Shown here: positions 52,969-62,092 of the stretch, one piece after another
Numbering within the stretch: the stretch's first letter is position 1
How the letters are laid out: each line of letters begins with the position of its first letter
NCBI GenBank assembly: GCA_963730315.1
Contig: CAVSRD010000006.1
Span: 124,001-188,000, forward strand
DNA from: VRUE01 sp963730315
GTDB lineage: Bacteria; Actinomycetota; Thermoleophilia; Solirubrobacterales; 70-9
Length of the DNA stretch: 64,000 nt
Direction of reading: 5' to 3'
Notes under the pieces: model-generated
Databases searched by the model: none
What the model was told of the DNA's origin: nothing
Seen by the model: the letters and a program-made list of their open reading frames with translations, nothing else
Program-made: the position numbers and the translations under genes

Positions 52969-54146
52969 GCCGCTCGCGGCGGCGTCCCCTCCTACAACTC
53001 ATCCCGTGCTTCGCGCTGGCGGTCTGCCTGGCCTCGACCGTCCAACTCGCCGACGCCCCCTCGGCCCCGGCCTTTGGCTTCATCAACCAGTGGGGCGGCC
53101 CGGGCCACGGCAAGCGGAACTTCGGCGTCAACGGTGGGCTTTCCGTGGTTGGCCCCAATGCGGTCGCGGTCGCGCCGTCGGGCGTCGTCTACGTCTCCGT
53201 GGCGGGCGAGAACCAGATCAAGTCGTTCACTCCCTCGGGCGCGCTCCTCGCCCTCTGGCCAGCGGTCTCCGGAGACCTTGCTGTGGACGGGACGGGGACG
53301 GTCTACGTCTCGGACTTCTACGACAACACGGTGGAGAAGCTGAGTTTGTCCGGCACCACGCTGGCCCGATGGGGCGGCCGTGGGGCGACGCCGGGGCGAT
53401 TTTCGTATCCCCAAGGCATCGCCGTCGACTCGGGTGGGAGCGTCTACGTCGCCGACCGGGGAAATCACCGGATCCAGAAGTTCAACGCGTCCGGGGCCTT
53501 CGTCGGCGAGTGGGGCGGCAGGGGAACGGGGCCCGGCGAATTCGGCGGCGATCCGAACAGCGGCCCATCGGGCGTGGCCGTCGGCCCGGCAGGCGACGTC
53601 TACGTAACCGACCCGGCAAACCGCCGCGTCCAGCGGTTCACCCCTTCCGGCGCCTTGGTCGGTTTGTGGGGTGGTCTCGGCTCCCCCGATGGCATCGCCA
53701 CCGACTCCGTCGGGAACGTGTACGTCTCGGACACTGCATCCAACCTGATCGACGAGTTCACCGCCTCCGGCGCCTTCGTCGGCCGGTGGGGCAGGCGGGG
53801 GGAAGGAGCCGGGACGTTCTCGAACCCGGCCGGCCTCGCCGTCGATCCAGCGGGCAACGTCTATGTCGCGGACTTCGGCAACAAACTGCTGCAGGTGTTC
53901 GGGCCGAGCGGCCCCGTCGACTACTGCGTCGTGCCCCGCCTGCAGCGCAAGAAGCTGAGAAGGGCCAGGCGCCTGCTCGTCCGTGCGAACTGCCGGCTCG
54001 GCCACGTCGGCGGACCGAGGGCCGGCATGGTGGCGAGGCAGCGGCCGAGAGCCCGCACGCTGCTGCCCGTGGGCGGCAAGGTGGCCGTCAGGCTCCGCTG
54101 CCGGCTTCCCCGCAGCGGTCGCGGACCCGCGCCGAAGAGCTGCTGA
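52965..54146 (+). CDS. secreted NHL-repeat beta-propeller with PASTA-like tail
   Basis: 393 residues. Signal peptide MSRSRRRPLLQLIPCFALAV. Six or so NHL blades (GIAVDSGGSVYVADRGNHRI, GVAVGPAGDVYVTDPANRRV, GLAVDPAGNVYVADFGNKLL and diverged copies) alternate with WGGRGxxPGxF linkers. The C-terminus CVVPRLQRKKLRRARRLLVR resembles a PASTA domain, a combination familiar from Thermoleophilia secreted proteins. Likely binds a cell-wall or extracellular partner. Operon partner of the TolB-like gene. Confidence 0.85.
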   Translation: MSRSRRRPLLQLIPCFALAVCLASTVQLADAPSAPAFGFINQWGGPGHGKRNFGVNGGLSVVGPNAVAVAPSGVVYVSVAGENQIKSFTPSGALLALWPAVSGDLAVDGTGTVYVSDFYDNTVEKLSLSGTTLARWGGRGATPGRFSYPQGIAVDSGGSVYVADRGNHRIQKFNASGAFVGEWGGRGTGPGEFGGDPNSGPSGVAVGPAGDVYVTDPANRRVQRFTPSGALVGLWGGLGSPDGIATDSVGNVYVSDTASNLIDEFTASGAFVGRWGRRGEGAGTFSNPAGLAVDPAGNVYVADFGNKLLQVFGPSGPVDYCVVPRLQRKKLRRARRLLVRANCRLGHVGGPRAGMVARQRPRARTLLPVGGKVAVRLRCRLPRSGRGPAPKSC

Positions 54147-54212
54147 TAGGTCGTCGAGCGCCCCCTGGGCGAGGGCGGGCAGAGGGCCTCGTCGTCGAGG
54201 TAATGTGCTGCG

Positions 54213-55370
54213 GTGAGGGCATCTCGAAGGGCGGGATCGAGCTTCGACTTGATGCGGAAGAGCGAGACGACGACGATTCGGCCGGGCGGTCACCGTCTGC
54301 CCGAGCTCGATGGGCTGCGGGCCTGGGCCGTAACTGCGGTCTTGTTCGGCCACCTCGGCGTCCCGCTGTTCAGCGGAGGCGGCATCGGGGTCGACCTCTT
54401 TTTCGTGCTTTCGGGCTTCCTGATCACCCACCTTCTGTTGCGCGAGAACGATCGGCGCCGCGGAATCGATCTGCTGGCCTTCTACCGGCGGCGTGCCTGG
54501 CGCCTGCTCCCGGCCCTGGTGCTGATGCTCGTGGCGATCGACCTCGTCACCTGGATCGATCGGCCTCCGGGAGACCTCCTGTCGGCGAACCTGATCGGAT
54601 CGCTCTGGACCCTTGGCTTCATCGCCAACTGGTCCCACGACTGGATCGGCTCCTACATCCACCTCTGGTCGCTGGGGATCGAGGAGCAGTTCTACATCGT
54701 CTGGGCCCCGATCACGATCCTGGTGGCGCCCTGGCTCGGTCGCTCACGGGCGGCCGTTGCGCTACTCACACTGGCGGTCCTCGACCTGGGTTTGAAGGCG
54801 TTTCTCTATCTCAGCGGCAGCGCCTCCGTGGAAACTCTGCACACCGCCACCTACACCCACGCCTACGGCCTCCTGATCGGATCGGCCCTGGCTATGGCGC
54901 TGACGCGCGAAGGGCGGATCACGCTGCCCGCATGGACTCGCTGGCTGGGATGGCTTTCTCTGCCCGCGATGATCGTTCTGATGCTCGATGCTGCGATCCG
55001 GTTTCCCTCCCCCGGATTCGAAGTCACCGTCGTGATCCCGATTGCCACCCTCGCCTGCGCGGCCCTGGTCGGGGGCGTGGTTGTGGGCGGCGGTGCGTGG
55101 ACGGCTGTCCTGCGGCTGGCGCCCGTCGTCTGGCTGGGGCGGATCTCGTACTCGCTCTACCTCTGGCACCTGCCCGTCTTCGTCGCAATGGACTACCTGG
55201 CCTGGACGCAGGACCAGAGATTCTGGGCCGGGGCGGTGAAGCTCGGGCTCGCCGTCGCACTGGCCGCCGCCTCCTTCCATTTCGTGGAGAAGCCGCTCCT
55301 GCGCCGCTTTGCCGGCCGCGACTCGACCGCCGTCAAGGGAGAGCTGCAACCGGCAACCGCTCCGGCCTAG
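54213..55370 (+). CDS. acyltransferase 3 family membrane protein (OafA/NodX-like)
   Basis: ~385 residues with about 10 membrane helices. Hallmarks: HRLPELDGLRAWAVTAVLFGH (the catalytic His region), GVDLFFVLSGFLITHLLL, FYRRRAWRLLPAL and SLGIEEQFYIVW. These proteins O-acylate cell-surface polysaccharides, which fits the glycan island elsewhere in the window. GTG 54213 is the longest start; ATG 54252 (MRKSETTT) is about as likely. No partner SGNH domain is attached. Confidence 0.88.
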   Translation: MRASRRAGSSFDLMRKSETTTIRPGGHRLPELDGLRAWAVTAVLFGHLGVPLFSGGGIGVDLFFVLSGFLITHLLLRENDRRRGIDLLAFYRRRAWRLLPALVLMLVAIDLVTWIDRPPGDLLSANLIGSLWTLGFIANWSHDWIGSYIHLWSLGIEEQFYIVWAPITILVAPWLGRSRAAVALLTLAVLDLGLKAFLYLSGSASVETLHTATYTHAYGLLIGSALAMALTREGRITLPAWTRWLGWLSLPAMIVLMLDAAIRFPSPGFEVTVVIPIATLACAALVGGVVVGGGAWTAVLRLAPVVWLGRISYSLYLWHLPVFVAMDYLAWTQDQRFWAGAVKLGLAVALAAASFHFVEKPLLRRFAGRDSTAVKGELQPATAPA

Positions 55371-55467
55371 AAGCGGATAGCGGCTGGGCCAAACCGAAGT
55401 GAGCCACAGTGCAGGTCCGCAATGCGGGGGGCGCACCTCGACGAGCGCCAGGTTCCACAGTCGGTGG

Positions 55468-56415
55468 TTAGCTTCGACCCTCCTCGAGGAGCCCACGCAG
55501 CTCGGCGAGCTTCTCGGTTGCCGCGTTCGCGAGCTCGACGGCGGTATCTGTCTTCGACTGGCTCTCCTCGAGCGCGGCGATGCGCTCCTGCGCCTCGCTG
55601 AGCCGCTCCTCCAGCTCCCGCTCCCGCTCGGCGTTTTGCCGCCGCCGGCGTTCGACCGCGTCGACCAGGTTCCCGGCGTGGCGCATCTTCTCCTGAAGCG
55701 TCGCGAGCGCCGCCGAAAGCTCCCCCAGCTCGCCGTCAACCTCCTCGCCGCTTGCCTCGGAACCGTTGCGCTCCCCGAAGGGTGGGGGCGGCACGGCTGA
55801 CGGGGGGTCGGGCTGCTCGGGCGCCGAGTCCGGCTCGGCAGCAGCTGGCTCAGGCTGTGGGGGAAGCAGCGGGGGCTCGGGCGCCGGCGGGGGGCCCTCG
55901 TCGGGGAGCTCGTCTATCAGGCTCCGGATCTGGGACCCGACGGCGATCACGGGGCGGACCTCGCTCCTCGCCATCACCTCGATGTCGCTGATCCCCAGCA
56001 TGTTGTACGGGTCCTCGATCGCGACGAGCAGTGCTCCGTCGGTGGCGAAGGCGATCGGCAGCGCTGTGTAGCGCGCCGCCGTGGACTTGCCGATCATCCC
56101 GACTGCCTCTGGGTCGACCTCGAAGCGGTCGAGATCGACGTGGTCGAAGCCGTTTCGCTCGGCGAGCGCCAGTGAGAGCTGCCGCTCATCGATCGCCCCG
56201 CTCTCCAGCAGGTAGCTCTCGGGGGTGCGCGCGGAGTTGCGGGCCACCTCGACGGCGTCCGCGACGGTCTCGCGATCGGCGAAGCCGAGCTCGGCGATCA
56301 CGTCGGTCAGAAAGGCGCCATGATGGTCGGGGTTGGAGGGAGCGGTGATCCCCACCGCTCCTGGTGCGAACCCCGCCGCGCTCGGGCGGGCCTCGGTCGC
56401 CGCGCTCTCGCTCAT
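55468..56415 (-). CDS. lone MshEN (GspE/PilB N-terminal) domain with coiled coil
   Basis: 315 residues. Residues ~35-165 match the T2SSE_N/MshEN domain: FLTDVIAELGFADRETVADA, YLLESGAIDERQLSLALAER, IGKSTAARYTALPIAFA and LLVAIEDPYNMLGI. In MshE/PilB this domain binds c-di-GMP. Here the ATPase domain is missing; instead there is a Pro-rich linker (~175-215) and a long coiled coil (~230-312, ERERELEERLSEAQERIAAL). It is 4-bp overlapped with the upstream GAF-GGDEF-like gene. Probably a signalling or scaffold receptor. Confidence 0.8.
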   Translation of the reverse strand: MSESAATEARPSAAGFAPGAVGITAPSNPDHHGAFLTDVIAELGFADRETVADAVEVARNSARTPESYLLESGAIDERQLSLALAERNGFDHVDLDRFEVDPEAVGMIGKSTAARYTALPIAFATDGALLVAIEDPYNMLGISDIEVMARSEVRPVIAVGSQIRSLIDELPDEGPPPAPEPPLLPPQPEPAAAEPDSAPEQPDPPSAVPPPPFGERNGSEASGEEVDGELGELSAALATLQEKMRHAGNLVDAVERRRRQNAERERELEERLSEAQERIAALEESQSKTDTAVELANAATEKLAELRGLLEEGRS

Positions 56416-57416
56416 CGGCTCACCTCCGCTGGGCTTGCCCGCCCCCGGTGCTGCTCATCTGGCGCCTCCGCGGCGTTTTCCGCCAGCTTCAGCACCACCT
56501 CGGGGGACGGCGCCCCGGCCAGGGGCTGAACGCCGAGCGACAGCTCGACCTGCGGGTGACGTTCCTCGGTGACGCGCTGCAGGGCCGCCTGGAAGCGCCC
56601 GACAAAGGCGGGCGCCTGGTCCAGGCGGCAGCCGACCAGGACCGTGGCGAAGGTGGCCTGGCCGATCCGGCCGACCCGATCGGTTACCCGGGCGCTGCCC
56701 TCCAGCACCTCCGCGACGATCTTCAGGGCGAGTTTGCCCAGCGGATCGCCGTTGGTTGCCTGGTCGAGGTCCGCGCCGATCTCGAAGGTCAGAAGGACCG
56801 ATTCCACGGTTCCGCGGTTGGCCAGCCTCCACTCGTGGTCCAGCAGGCCGAGGAAGCCGTCGCGGTTGGGAAGCCCGGTCTCTGCATCGACTTCGGTGCC
56901 CATGTAGGCACGCCGTCGCAGTCGTCGCAGCTCGGCCCGTTGCTCGACGCTCTCCCATTCGTGACCAAGCAGCCGCGCGGCGACGCCGAGCATCGTGGTG
57001 TGCTCGGCGCCGTAGACGTCGGCGTTCGAGTCCAGAGCGGCCAGAACGCCGACGATCCTGCCGTTGCTCATCTCGAGTGGGATCTCCAGAACGGCTCGCG
57101 CGCCGAGCAGCTGAAGGGCGTCGATGTCGAGAAGCTCACCGCCCGACGAGCGGCCATGGCCACCCTTCGCGGGGGCCCGATCGCCGTTCGCGGCGCTCGC
57201 CAGGGGTAGGACCGCGTCCTTGCCCACGCCGTCTGGACCGCTGCCCCGGGCGTCGATCACCCGGCAGCCTTGCTCGTCGGGCTCGAGCCGGCCCAAGACG
57301 ATTACGCCGGGGATCGCCTCCGAGAGGGCGCCGAGCACGGAATCGGCCGCATCTGAGAAGTTCCGGAAACGGGGATGGCTGAGGCGGAGCAGCGTTTCGA
57401 TTTGCTTGCTCTCCAT
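56412..57416 (-). CDS. GAF-like plus degenerate GGDEF protein
   Basis: 334 residues from ATG 57416 (MESKQIETLLRL). Residues ~20-160 look like a GAF sensor (IVLGRLEPDEQ, AVLEIPLEMSNGRIVGVLAA, MLGVAARLLGHEW). Residues ~170-320 are a GGDEF fold: DAETGLPNRDGFLGLL is conserved, but the catalytic GG(D/E)EF site reads IGQATF (251-256), so it should not make c-di-GMP. Its stop overlaps the ATG of the MshEN gene, suggesting the two proteins work together. Confidence 0.82.
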   Translation of the reverse strand: MESKQIETLLRLSHPRFRNFSDAADSVLGALSEAIPGVIVLGRLEPDEQGCRVIDARGSGPDGVGKDAVLPLASAANGDRAPAKGGHGRSSGGELLDIDALQLLGARAVLEIPLEMSNGRIVGVLAALDSNADVYGAEHTTMLGVAARLLGHEWESVEQRAELRRLRRRAYMGTEVDAETGLPNRDGFLGLLDHEWRLANRGTVESVLLTFEIGADLDQATNGDPLGKLALKIVAEVLEGSARVTDRVGRIGQATFATVLVGCRLDQAPAFVGRFQAALQRVTEERHPQVELSLGVQPLAGAPSPEVVLKLAENAAEAPDEQHRGRASPAEVSR

Positions 57417-57533
57417 ACTGTTCCTATCGGATCGCGTTTCGAGTACTTGAGAGTCCGGCAATCGCCTTGACGCGGCCCAGCGGAGAGTCACCTTGCAAGA
57501 AAAGGTGGGGATTAGCAGGGAAACCGATGGCTG

Positions 57534-57555
57534 GCGCCGCCTCGAAGGGCGGCGC
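57534..57555 (-). terminator. GC hairpin downstream of tRNA-Phe
   Basis: Perfect 8-bp stem GCGCCGCC (57534-57541) / GGCGGCGC (57548-57555) with a 6-nt loop TCGAAG, starting 20 nt beyond the tRNA 3' end. There is no clear U-run after it on the minus strand, so it is a terminator-like or processing hairpin by position only. Confidence 0.45.
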
Positions 57556-57574
57556 ATTTGGCCTGGCTATGGGA

Positions 57575-57647
57575 TGGCGAGGGCCGGAATCGAACCGGCG
57601 ACACCACGATTTTCAGTCGTGTGCTCTACCAACTGAGCTACCTCGCC
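57575..57647 (-). tRNA. tRNA-Phe (anticodon GAA)
   Basis: 73-nt cloverleaf on the minus strand: acceptor GGCGAGG/CCTCGCC with discriminator A, D-arm AGCTCAGTTGGTAGAGC, anticodon arm ACGACTGAAAATCGT (GAA), and T-arm CCGGTTCGATTCCGG. CCA is not encoded. No intron or mismatch in any stem seen. Confidence 0.97.
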
Positions 57648-57722
57648 TCGGTGGTGGCGCGGGGGGGCCGCGCTGAGCGAAGGCTAGCGACCGCCGCGTC
57701 GAGGGGCTGCTTGGATTGGTTG

Positions 57723-59132
57723 GTGGCCTGGACTCGTGCAGCGACTGCCGCGGGCGCGGTCGCCGTGGTGGCGATGGCGCTGCTCTCGGGTGGGACGGGG
57801 GCGGATCCGCGGACGCCGGCGGCACTGCCGGGGCTGCCGCCACCGTTCCTCGGCGCCGCTGTAGTCGGGGGCGGCGGGCGGACCGAGGCGGTCGACGCCT
57901 ACGGGGACGTGGTCGGCCTTTGGGCGCCGGGGCCGGCCGGCCGCTCGTTGATCTACAACCCCGTCGCCAGGCAAATCGCCGGGAGCGTGCCGGTGGGCAC
58001 CGGGATCGTCGCCCGGATGCGGGTCGGTCGGCGCACGATCCCGCTCTGGCGGGCCGAAGCCGTCACCCAGCGCTATCTGCCGGGCACCAACGTGCTGCGG
58101 ACCGTGGCGCATCTGCGCGGCAGGAAGGCCGGGCTCGTGCAGTCGGTCGGAGGGCCGAGATCCGCCCGCGCCGACCGCCGCTGGCTGGGACAAGCGCAAC
58201 CGCTGGGCGCCGGGGCGCCGGGCTGGGCGCGGGCGATGTACCGGCGCTCGCTGCTGGTGCTGCGCGCGCTGACGGACCGGCGGACGGGGGCCGTCGCGGC
58301 CGGAGCGCGAGAAGGGTGGGCCTACGTATGGCCGCGCGACGCGAGCGCCGTGGCGATGGCCCTCGCGTCGGGCGGCTACCGTGCCGAGGCGCGCCGGGTC
58401 GCCCGCTTCCTGCTCGGGCTCGACCTCGATGCCGCGGCGCGGTTCCGCGGAACCGGCGAGCCCGTTGCGGGGCGTGGGCCGCAGGGCGACGCGGCCGGCT
58501 GGGTCGCGGCCGCCGCGCGAGCGGCCGGCCTGCCGGCACCGCGGGGCACGTCCTCATGGCGAGACCAGGTCGACTACCAGGAGGGCGAGCCTGGCGACTA
58601 CCTGGCCAACGCGCTCGCGTCTACCGCCGCCGATGGGGGGCGGGTGATCGCGGCAGCGTTCGGGGGCCGCGATGGCCTGGTGCGCCGCGCCGGTGACCCC
58701 GGCTCGGGCCTCGACTCCGCCGCGGCCTGGGCGGTACGTCCCTTCCCACAGCCGGACCTCTTCCCGCTCGCCCGCCGCACCCTGCTGCGGCTCGCCGCCC
58801 AGAGCACTCGCTACGGCATCGTCCCCTCCGAAGACTGGAGCGGCGGGAACGAACCCTGGACCGCGCCGACCGCCTGGACCGCGTGGAGCCTCGCCGCCCT
58901 CGCGAACGCCGAGCCAGGGCGGTTCCGAGGAACCGCCCCGCGGGACCGGCGGGCGGCGCTGCGCCTGATCGCCGACCTGCGCCGCGCCGCAACCCCGCTC
59001 GGGGAGCTCCCCGAGCGGGTAGGCGCCCACACCGGCGTGCCTCGCTCGACCACGCCGCTGGCCTGGTCGCACGCCTTCGCGATCCTTGCCCTGCGGGAGC
59101 TCTGGCCCGGCAAGGTGCGGCCCGGGCCCTGA
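57723..59132 (+). CDS. GH15 glucoamylase-like protein
   Basis: ~469 residues with an N-terminal hydrophobic export signal (AATAAGAVAVVAMALLSGG). (alpha/alpha)6-barrel motifs of the bacterial GH15 group: GWAYVWPRDASAVAMALASG (substrate-binding Trp/Arg-Asp), WTAPTAWTAWSLAAL, and ELPERVG with STTPLAWSHAFAILAL, where the Glu of PER is the usual catalytic base. The general acid is less clear (PSEDWSGGNEPW). Probably hydrolyses an alpha-glucan or related glycan outside the cytoplasm. Start uncertain among TTG 57711, TTG 57720 and GTG 57723; GAGGGG lies at 57701-57706. Confidence 0.75.
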   Translation: MAWTRAATAAGAVAVVAMALLSGGTGADPRTPAALPGLPPPFLGAAVVGGGGRTEAVDAYGDVVGLWAPGPAGRSLIYNPVARQIAGSVPVGTGIVARMRVGRRTIPLWRAEAVTQRYLPGTNVLRTVAHLRGRKAGLVQSVGGPRSARADRRWLGQAQPLGAGAPGWARAMYRRSLLVLRALTDRRTGAVAAGAREGWAYVWPRDASAVAMALASGGYRAEARRVARFLLGLDLDAAARFRGTGEPVAGRGPQGDAAGWVAAAARAAGLPAPRGTSSWRDQVDYQEGEPGDYLANALASTAADGGRVIAAAFGGRDGLVRRAGDPGSGLDSAAAWAVRPFPQPDLFPLARRTLLRLAAQSTRYGIVPSEDWSGGNEPWTAPTAWTAWSLAALANAEPGRFRGTAPRDRRAALRLIADLRRAATPLGELPERVGAHTGVPRSTTPLAWSHAFAILALRELWPGKVRPGP

Positions 59133-59133
59133 A

Positions 59134-59256
59134 TCAGAACGGAGTGGCGATCGGAACCAGGATGCCCCTGAAGCCGGCGAGCATCCCACCGGTCAGCGCG
59201 ATCACGCCCTGGAACATCGATCGCGGGATCGAGTCGAGCCGCTCGTCGAAGGTCAG
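59134..59256 (-). CDS. candidate 40-residue membrane protein with CTG start
   Basis: In-frame peptide LTFDERLDSIPRSMFQGVIA followed by LTGGMLAGFRGILVPIATPF, with one hydrophobic helix. A CTG codon at 59256 overlaps the LOG-like gene's stop as CTGA, imitating the ATGA coupling used throughout the window; the next ATG (59218) would leave only 27 residues. No AUG, GUG or UUG start fits the conserved-looking DERLDSIPR part. Prediction rests on position, composition and stop placement only. Confidence 0.35.
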   Translation of the reverse strand: MTFDERLDSIPRSMFQGVIALTGGMLAGFRGILVPIATPF

Positions 59257-59816
59257 GACTCGATCGCCTCGAGGGCGGCGGCGACCGCCTGCTCCGGGTC
59301 GCCGGCCTGGATCACCCCGGGGGCACCATCCATCGCCTCGCGGCCGCTTAGGCCCCAGCTGCGCAGCGCCACGACGGTCCTGCCGAAGGTGCGGGCGTGG
59401 CCGATCTCCGACAGCGTCCCCCACTCGCCGCCCACCGCGATCACCGCCTCGCCGCTCGCCACCACCGCCAGGTTGCGCGCGTAGCCGATCGCGCTGGCGA
59501 CCACCTGGGTGCAGTGTGGGTTGGCGTCTTCGACCGAGATGCCGGGCACGATCCCGATCACCTCTCCGCCCGCCTTGGCGGCCCCCCGCGATGCGGCCTC
59601 CATCACCCCGGCGAGACCCCCGCAGACGACGGTCACGCCGGCCTCGGCCAGCCGCCGTCCCACCTCTTCCGCCAGCTGCGCGACCTTCGAGTCCTGCCCG
59701 CAGTCACCGACCCCGATCACCGAGACCTGCCGGAAGCGGCGCTCGCCGCCGGGTTGCCCCTCGCGCACGTCGCCCGTCGCCGGGGACCCGCCCGGCGCTT
59801 CCGCTGGATCGCTCAT
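59253..59816 (-). CDS. LOG-like (TIGR00725 type) nucleotide-binding protein
   Basis: 187 residues. The Rossmann-like core has VSVIGVGDCGQDSKVAQ, TVVCGGLAGVMEAASRGA, IGIVPGISVEDANPH and the family motif AVGGEWGTLSEIGHA, in place of the PGGxGTxxE of lysine-decarboxylase-like LOG enzymes. The related LOG proteins release cytokinin bases or act as nucleotide phosphoribohydrolases; function of this subfamily is not established. ATG 59816 overlaps the helicase stop (ATGA). Confidence 0.8.
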   Translation of the reverse strand: MSDPAEAPGGSPATGDVREGQPGGERRFRQVSVIGVGDCGQDSKVAQLAEEVGRRLAEAGVTVVCGGLAGVMEAASRGAAKAGGEVIGIVPGISVEDANPHCTQVVASAIGYARNLAVVASGEAVIAVGGEWGTLSEIGHARTFGRTVVALRSWGLSGREAMDGAPGVIQAGDPEQAVAAALEAIES

Positions 59817-62092
59817 CGCGGCGCCAAGTCTTGCATCGAGCGCATCAATTCAAGCGCCCCCGCCTTGTGCAGCGGTTCGTTCAGGTTGCCGCACTTCGGG
59901 CTCTGCACGCAGGACGGGCAGCCGGAATCGCACGGGCACTCGGCGATCAGCCGCTCGGCGTCGCCGAGCAGGCGCTCGAACTGCTCGTAGCCACGCAGCG
60001 TGATCCCGACCCCGCCGGGGTGCCCGTCGTAGACGAAGATCGTCGCCCGTCCGGTCTGGAAGTGGACGTTGGTCGAGAGCCCGCCGATGTCCCAGCGGTC
60101 GCACATCGCGATCAGCGGCAGCACCGCGATCTGCCCGTGCTCCGCGGCGTGCAGGGAGCCGAGCAGCACGTCGGGCGGCAGCGCCCCGCTGAGCCGCTCC
60201 GGCAGCACGTACCAGAGCGCCTGGGTGACGAAGCTCTGCTCGGGCAGCTCAAGCGCCACCACGTCGATCGGCTCCTGCTCGGAGATCGAGACGCGCTGGA
60301 AGGCGATTACCTGCTCGGTCACCGAGACCTCTCCGAAGTGCAGCTCGACGCCCGCGGTCGAGCGCTGCTCACGCACCCGCTCGATGTAGATCTCGGTCTC
60401 CTTTTTCGGCCGCGTGTACCAGTCGCCGTCGAAGCGAGAGACGATCGCCCTCCGCCCCTCGACGTCCAACTGCTCCACCTCATAGGAGCGCCCCAGGTGG
60501 AGGTAGACCGCGCCGGGGTGGATCGTCGTGAAGGCCCGCTCCGCCTCGACCAGGCCGAGCATCTCGCCCGAGTCGCGCTCGATCACCGCCACCGAGTCGG
60601 CCGAGGCGGAGCGCAGCGGCACCTTCGAGGCGACGAACTCGCCGCTGCGCGGTAGCACCCGGGCGCCGGCGCGGCGCAGCTCGCCCGCCGCAACCAGCCG
60701 CTCGGCCCGCTCCCGCCAGGCCGGCCCGAGCACCTCGTCGTCGGCCTCGCTCAGCGGCAGCTCGTAGGCTGCCGCGAGCAGGTGCCGCGCCGCGATCTGC
60801 TCGCTTTCGTGGTCGAGGATCGCCGCCTCGACCGGCCACCCGAGGAACTCCTCCGGGTGGCGGCAGAAGAACTGGTCGAGCGCGTCCGCCCCGGCGACGT
60901 AGACGGCGAGGCCGCGTCGCTGCCTCCCCGCCCGTCCCCACATCTGCCGCAGGCTGGCGACCGTGCCGGGGAAGGTGACGCAGATCGCCGCGTCCAGCTC
61001 GCCGACGTCGATGCCCAGCTCGAGCGCGTCGGTCGCGACCACGGCGAGCAGCTCGCCGGCCGCCAGACGCGCCTCGATCTCGCGCCGCTGCTGGGGCGTG
61101 TAGCCGCCGCGGTAGGGAGCGATCTGCTCGGCCAGCTCCGGCTTGCCGCGCGCCGCCAGCGCCTCGCGAGCGAAACGCTGGATCAGCTCGATCCCCCGCC
61201 GGCTTTTCAGGAAACAGATCGTCCGCACCCTCTGCGAGACCAGCTCGGCCAGAAGCTCCGCCGCCTCCGACAGCGGCGAGCGCCGCGTGCCGCTCGCCTT
61301 GTCGATCAGCGGCGGGTTCCACATCGCGATCTCGCGGCCGCTGCGCGGCGCGCCGTCGTCGTCGATCAGCTCGAACGGCTCGCCGACCAGCCGCTCGGCC
61401 AGCTCGACCGGGTTGGCGATCGTCGCCGAGGCGAGCAGGAAACGCGGCTCGGCGCCGTAGGCGCGCGCCACCCGCCGCAGCCGCCGCAGCACGTTGGCCA
61501 CGTGGGAGCCGAAGACGCCGCGGTAGGTGTGCGCCTCGTCGACCACCACCCAGCCGAGGTTGGCGAGGAAGTCCCCCCAGCCCTTGTGGTGGGGGAGGAT
61601 CCCGACGTGCAGCATGTCGGGGTTGGTGAGGACGAGGTTGTTGCGGCGGCGGATCGCCGGCCGCTCCTCGCGCGGCGTGTCGCCGTCGTAGATCGCCTCG
61701 CGCAGGCCGGGCGGGCGCAGCGCGGCCAGCTTGCGCGCTTGATCCTGGGCGAGCGCCTTGGTCGGGTAGAGGTAGAGGGCGCGACGCTTCGAGTCGCGGG
61801 CGATCCCGTCCAGCACCGGCAGGTTGAAGGCGAGGCTCTTGCCCGAGGCGGTGCCGCTGGTGATCACCAGATGCGAGGAGGCGCTCGCCTCCAGCGCCGC
61901 CCGCTGGTGCGAGTAGAGGCGCTCGATCCCCGCCCGGCCCAGTGCCTCCACCAGGCCGCGATCGAGCGAGCGCGGCATCGACACAGGCTTCGACGAACGC
62001 TCCTCTTCGGCGCTCTCGGCGACGATCCGCCCGTCGCGTCGGGCCGGGTCGATCGCAATGGACCACGGGGTCTCGAGCAGGCTCTTAGCCAT
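59813..62092 (-). CDS. DEAH-box SF2 helicase with Cys-rich C-terminal domain (MrfA/YprA-like)
   Basis: 759 residues from ATG 62092 (MAKSLLETPWSIAID). Walker A ITSGTASGKS (~77-86), motif II VVDEAHTY (185-188 DEAH), motif III LASATI, motif V/VI region VVATDALELGIDVG and QMWGRAGRQ. The C-terminus has the four-Cys cluster of DUF1998 proteins in ECPCDSGCPSCVQSPKCGN, with QTGRATIFVYDGHPGG before it. Bacillus MrfA with this architecture acts in mitomycin-C damage repair; a DNA repair role is inferred. Overlaps the DHPS-like stop by 8 bp. Confidence 0.88.
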   Translation of the reverse strand: MAKSLLETPWSIAIDPARRDGRIVAESAEEERSSKPVSMPRSLDRGLVEALGRAGIERLYSHQRAALEASASSHLVITSGTASGKSLAFNLPVLDGIARDSKRRALYLYPTKALAQDQARKLAALRPPGLREAIYDGDTPREERPAIRRRNNLVLTNPDMLHVGILPHHKGWGDFLANLGWVVVDEAHTYRGVFGSHVANVLRRLRRVARAYGAEPRFLLASATIANPVELAERLVGEPFELIDDDGAPRSGREIAMWNPPLIDKASGTRRSPLSEAAELLAELVSQRVRTICFLKSRRGIELIQRFAREALAARGKPELAEQIAPYRGGYTPQQRREIEARLAAGELLAVVATDALELGIDVGELDAAICVTFPGTVASLRQMWGRAGRQRRGLAVYVAGADALDQFFCRHPEEFLGWPVEAAILDHESEQIAARHLLAAAYELPLSEADDEVLGPAWRERAERLVAAGELRRAGARVLPRSGEFVASKVPLRSASADSVAVIERDSGEMLGLVEAERAFTTIHPGAVYLHLGRSYEVEQLDVEGRRAIVSRFDGDWYTRPKKETEIYIERVREQRSTAGVELHFGEVSVTEQVIAFQRVSISEQEPIDVVALELPEQSFVTQALWYVLPERLSGALPPDVLLGSLHAAEHGQIAVLPLIAMCDRWDIGGLSTNVHFQTGRATIFVYDGHPGGVGITLRGYEQFERLLGDAERLIAECPCDSGCPSCVQSPKCGNLNEPLHKAGALELMRSMQDLAPR

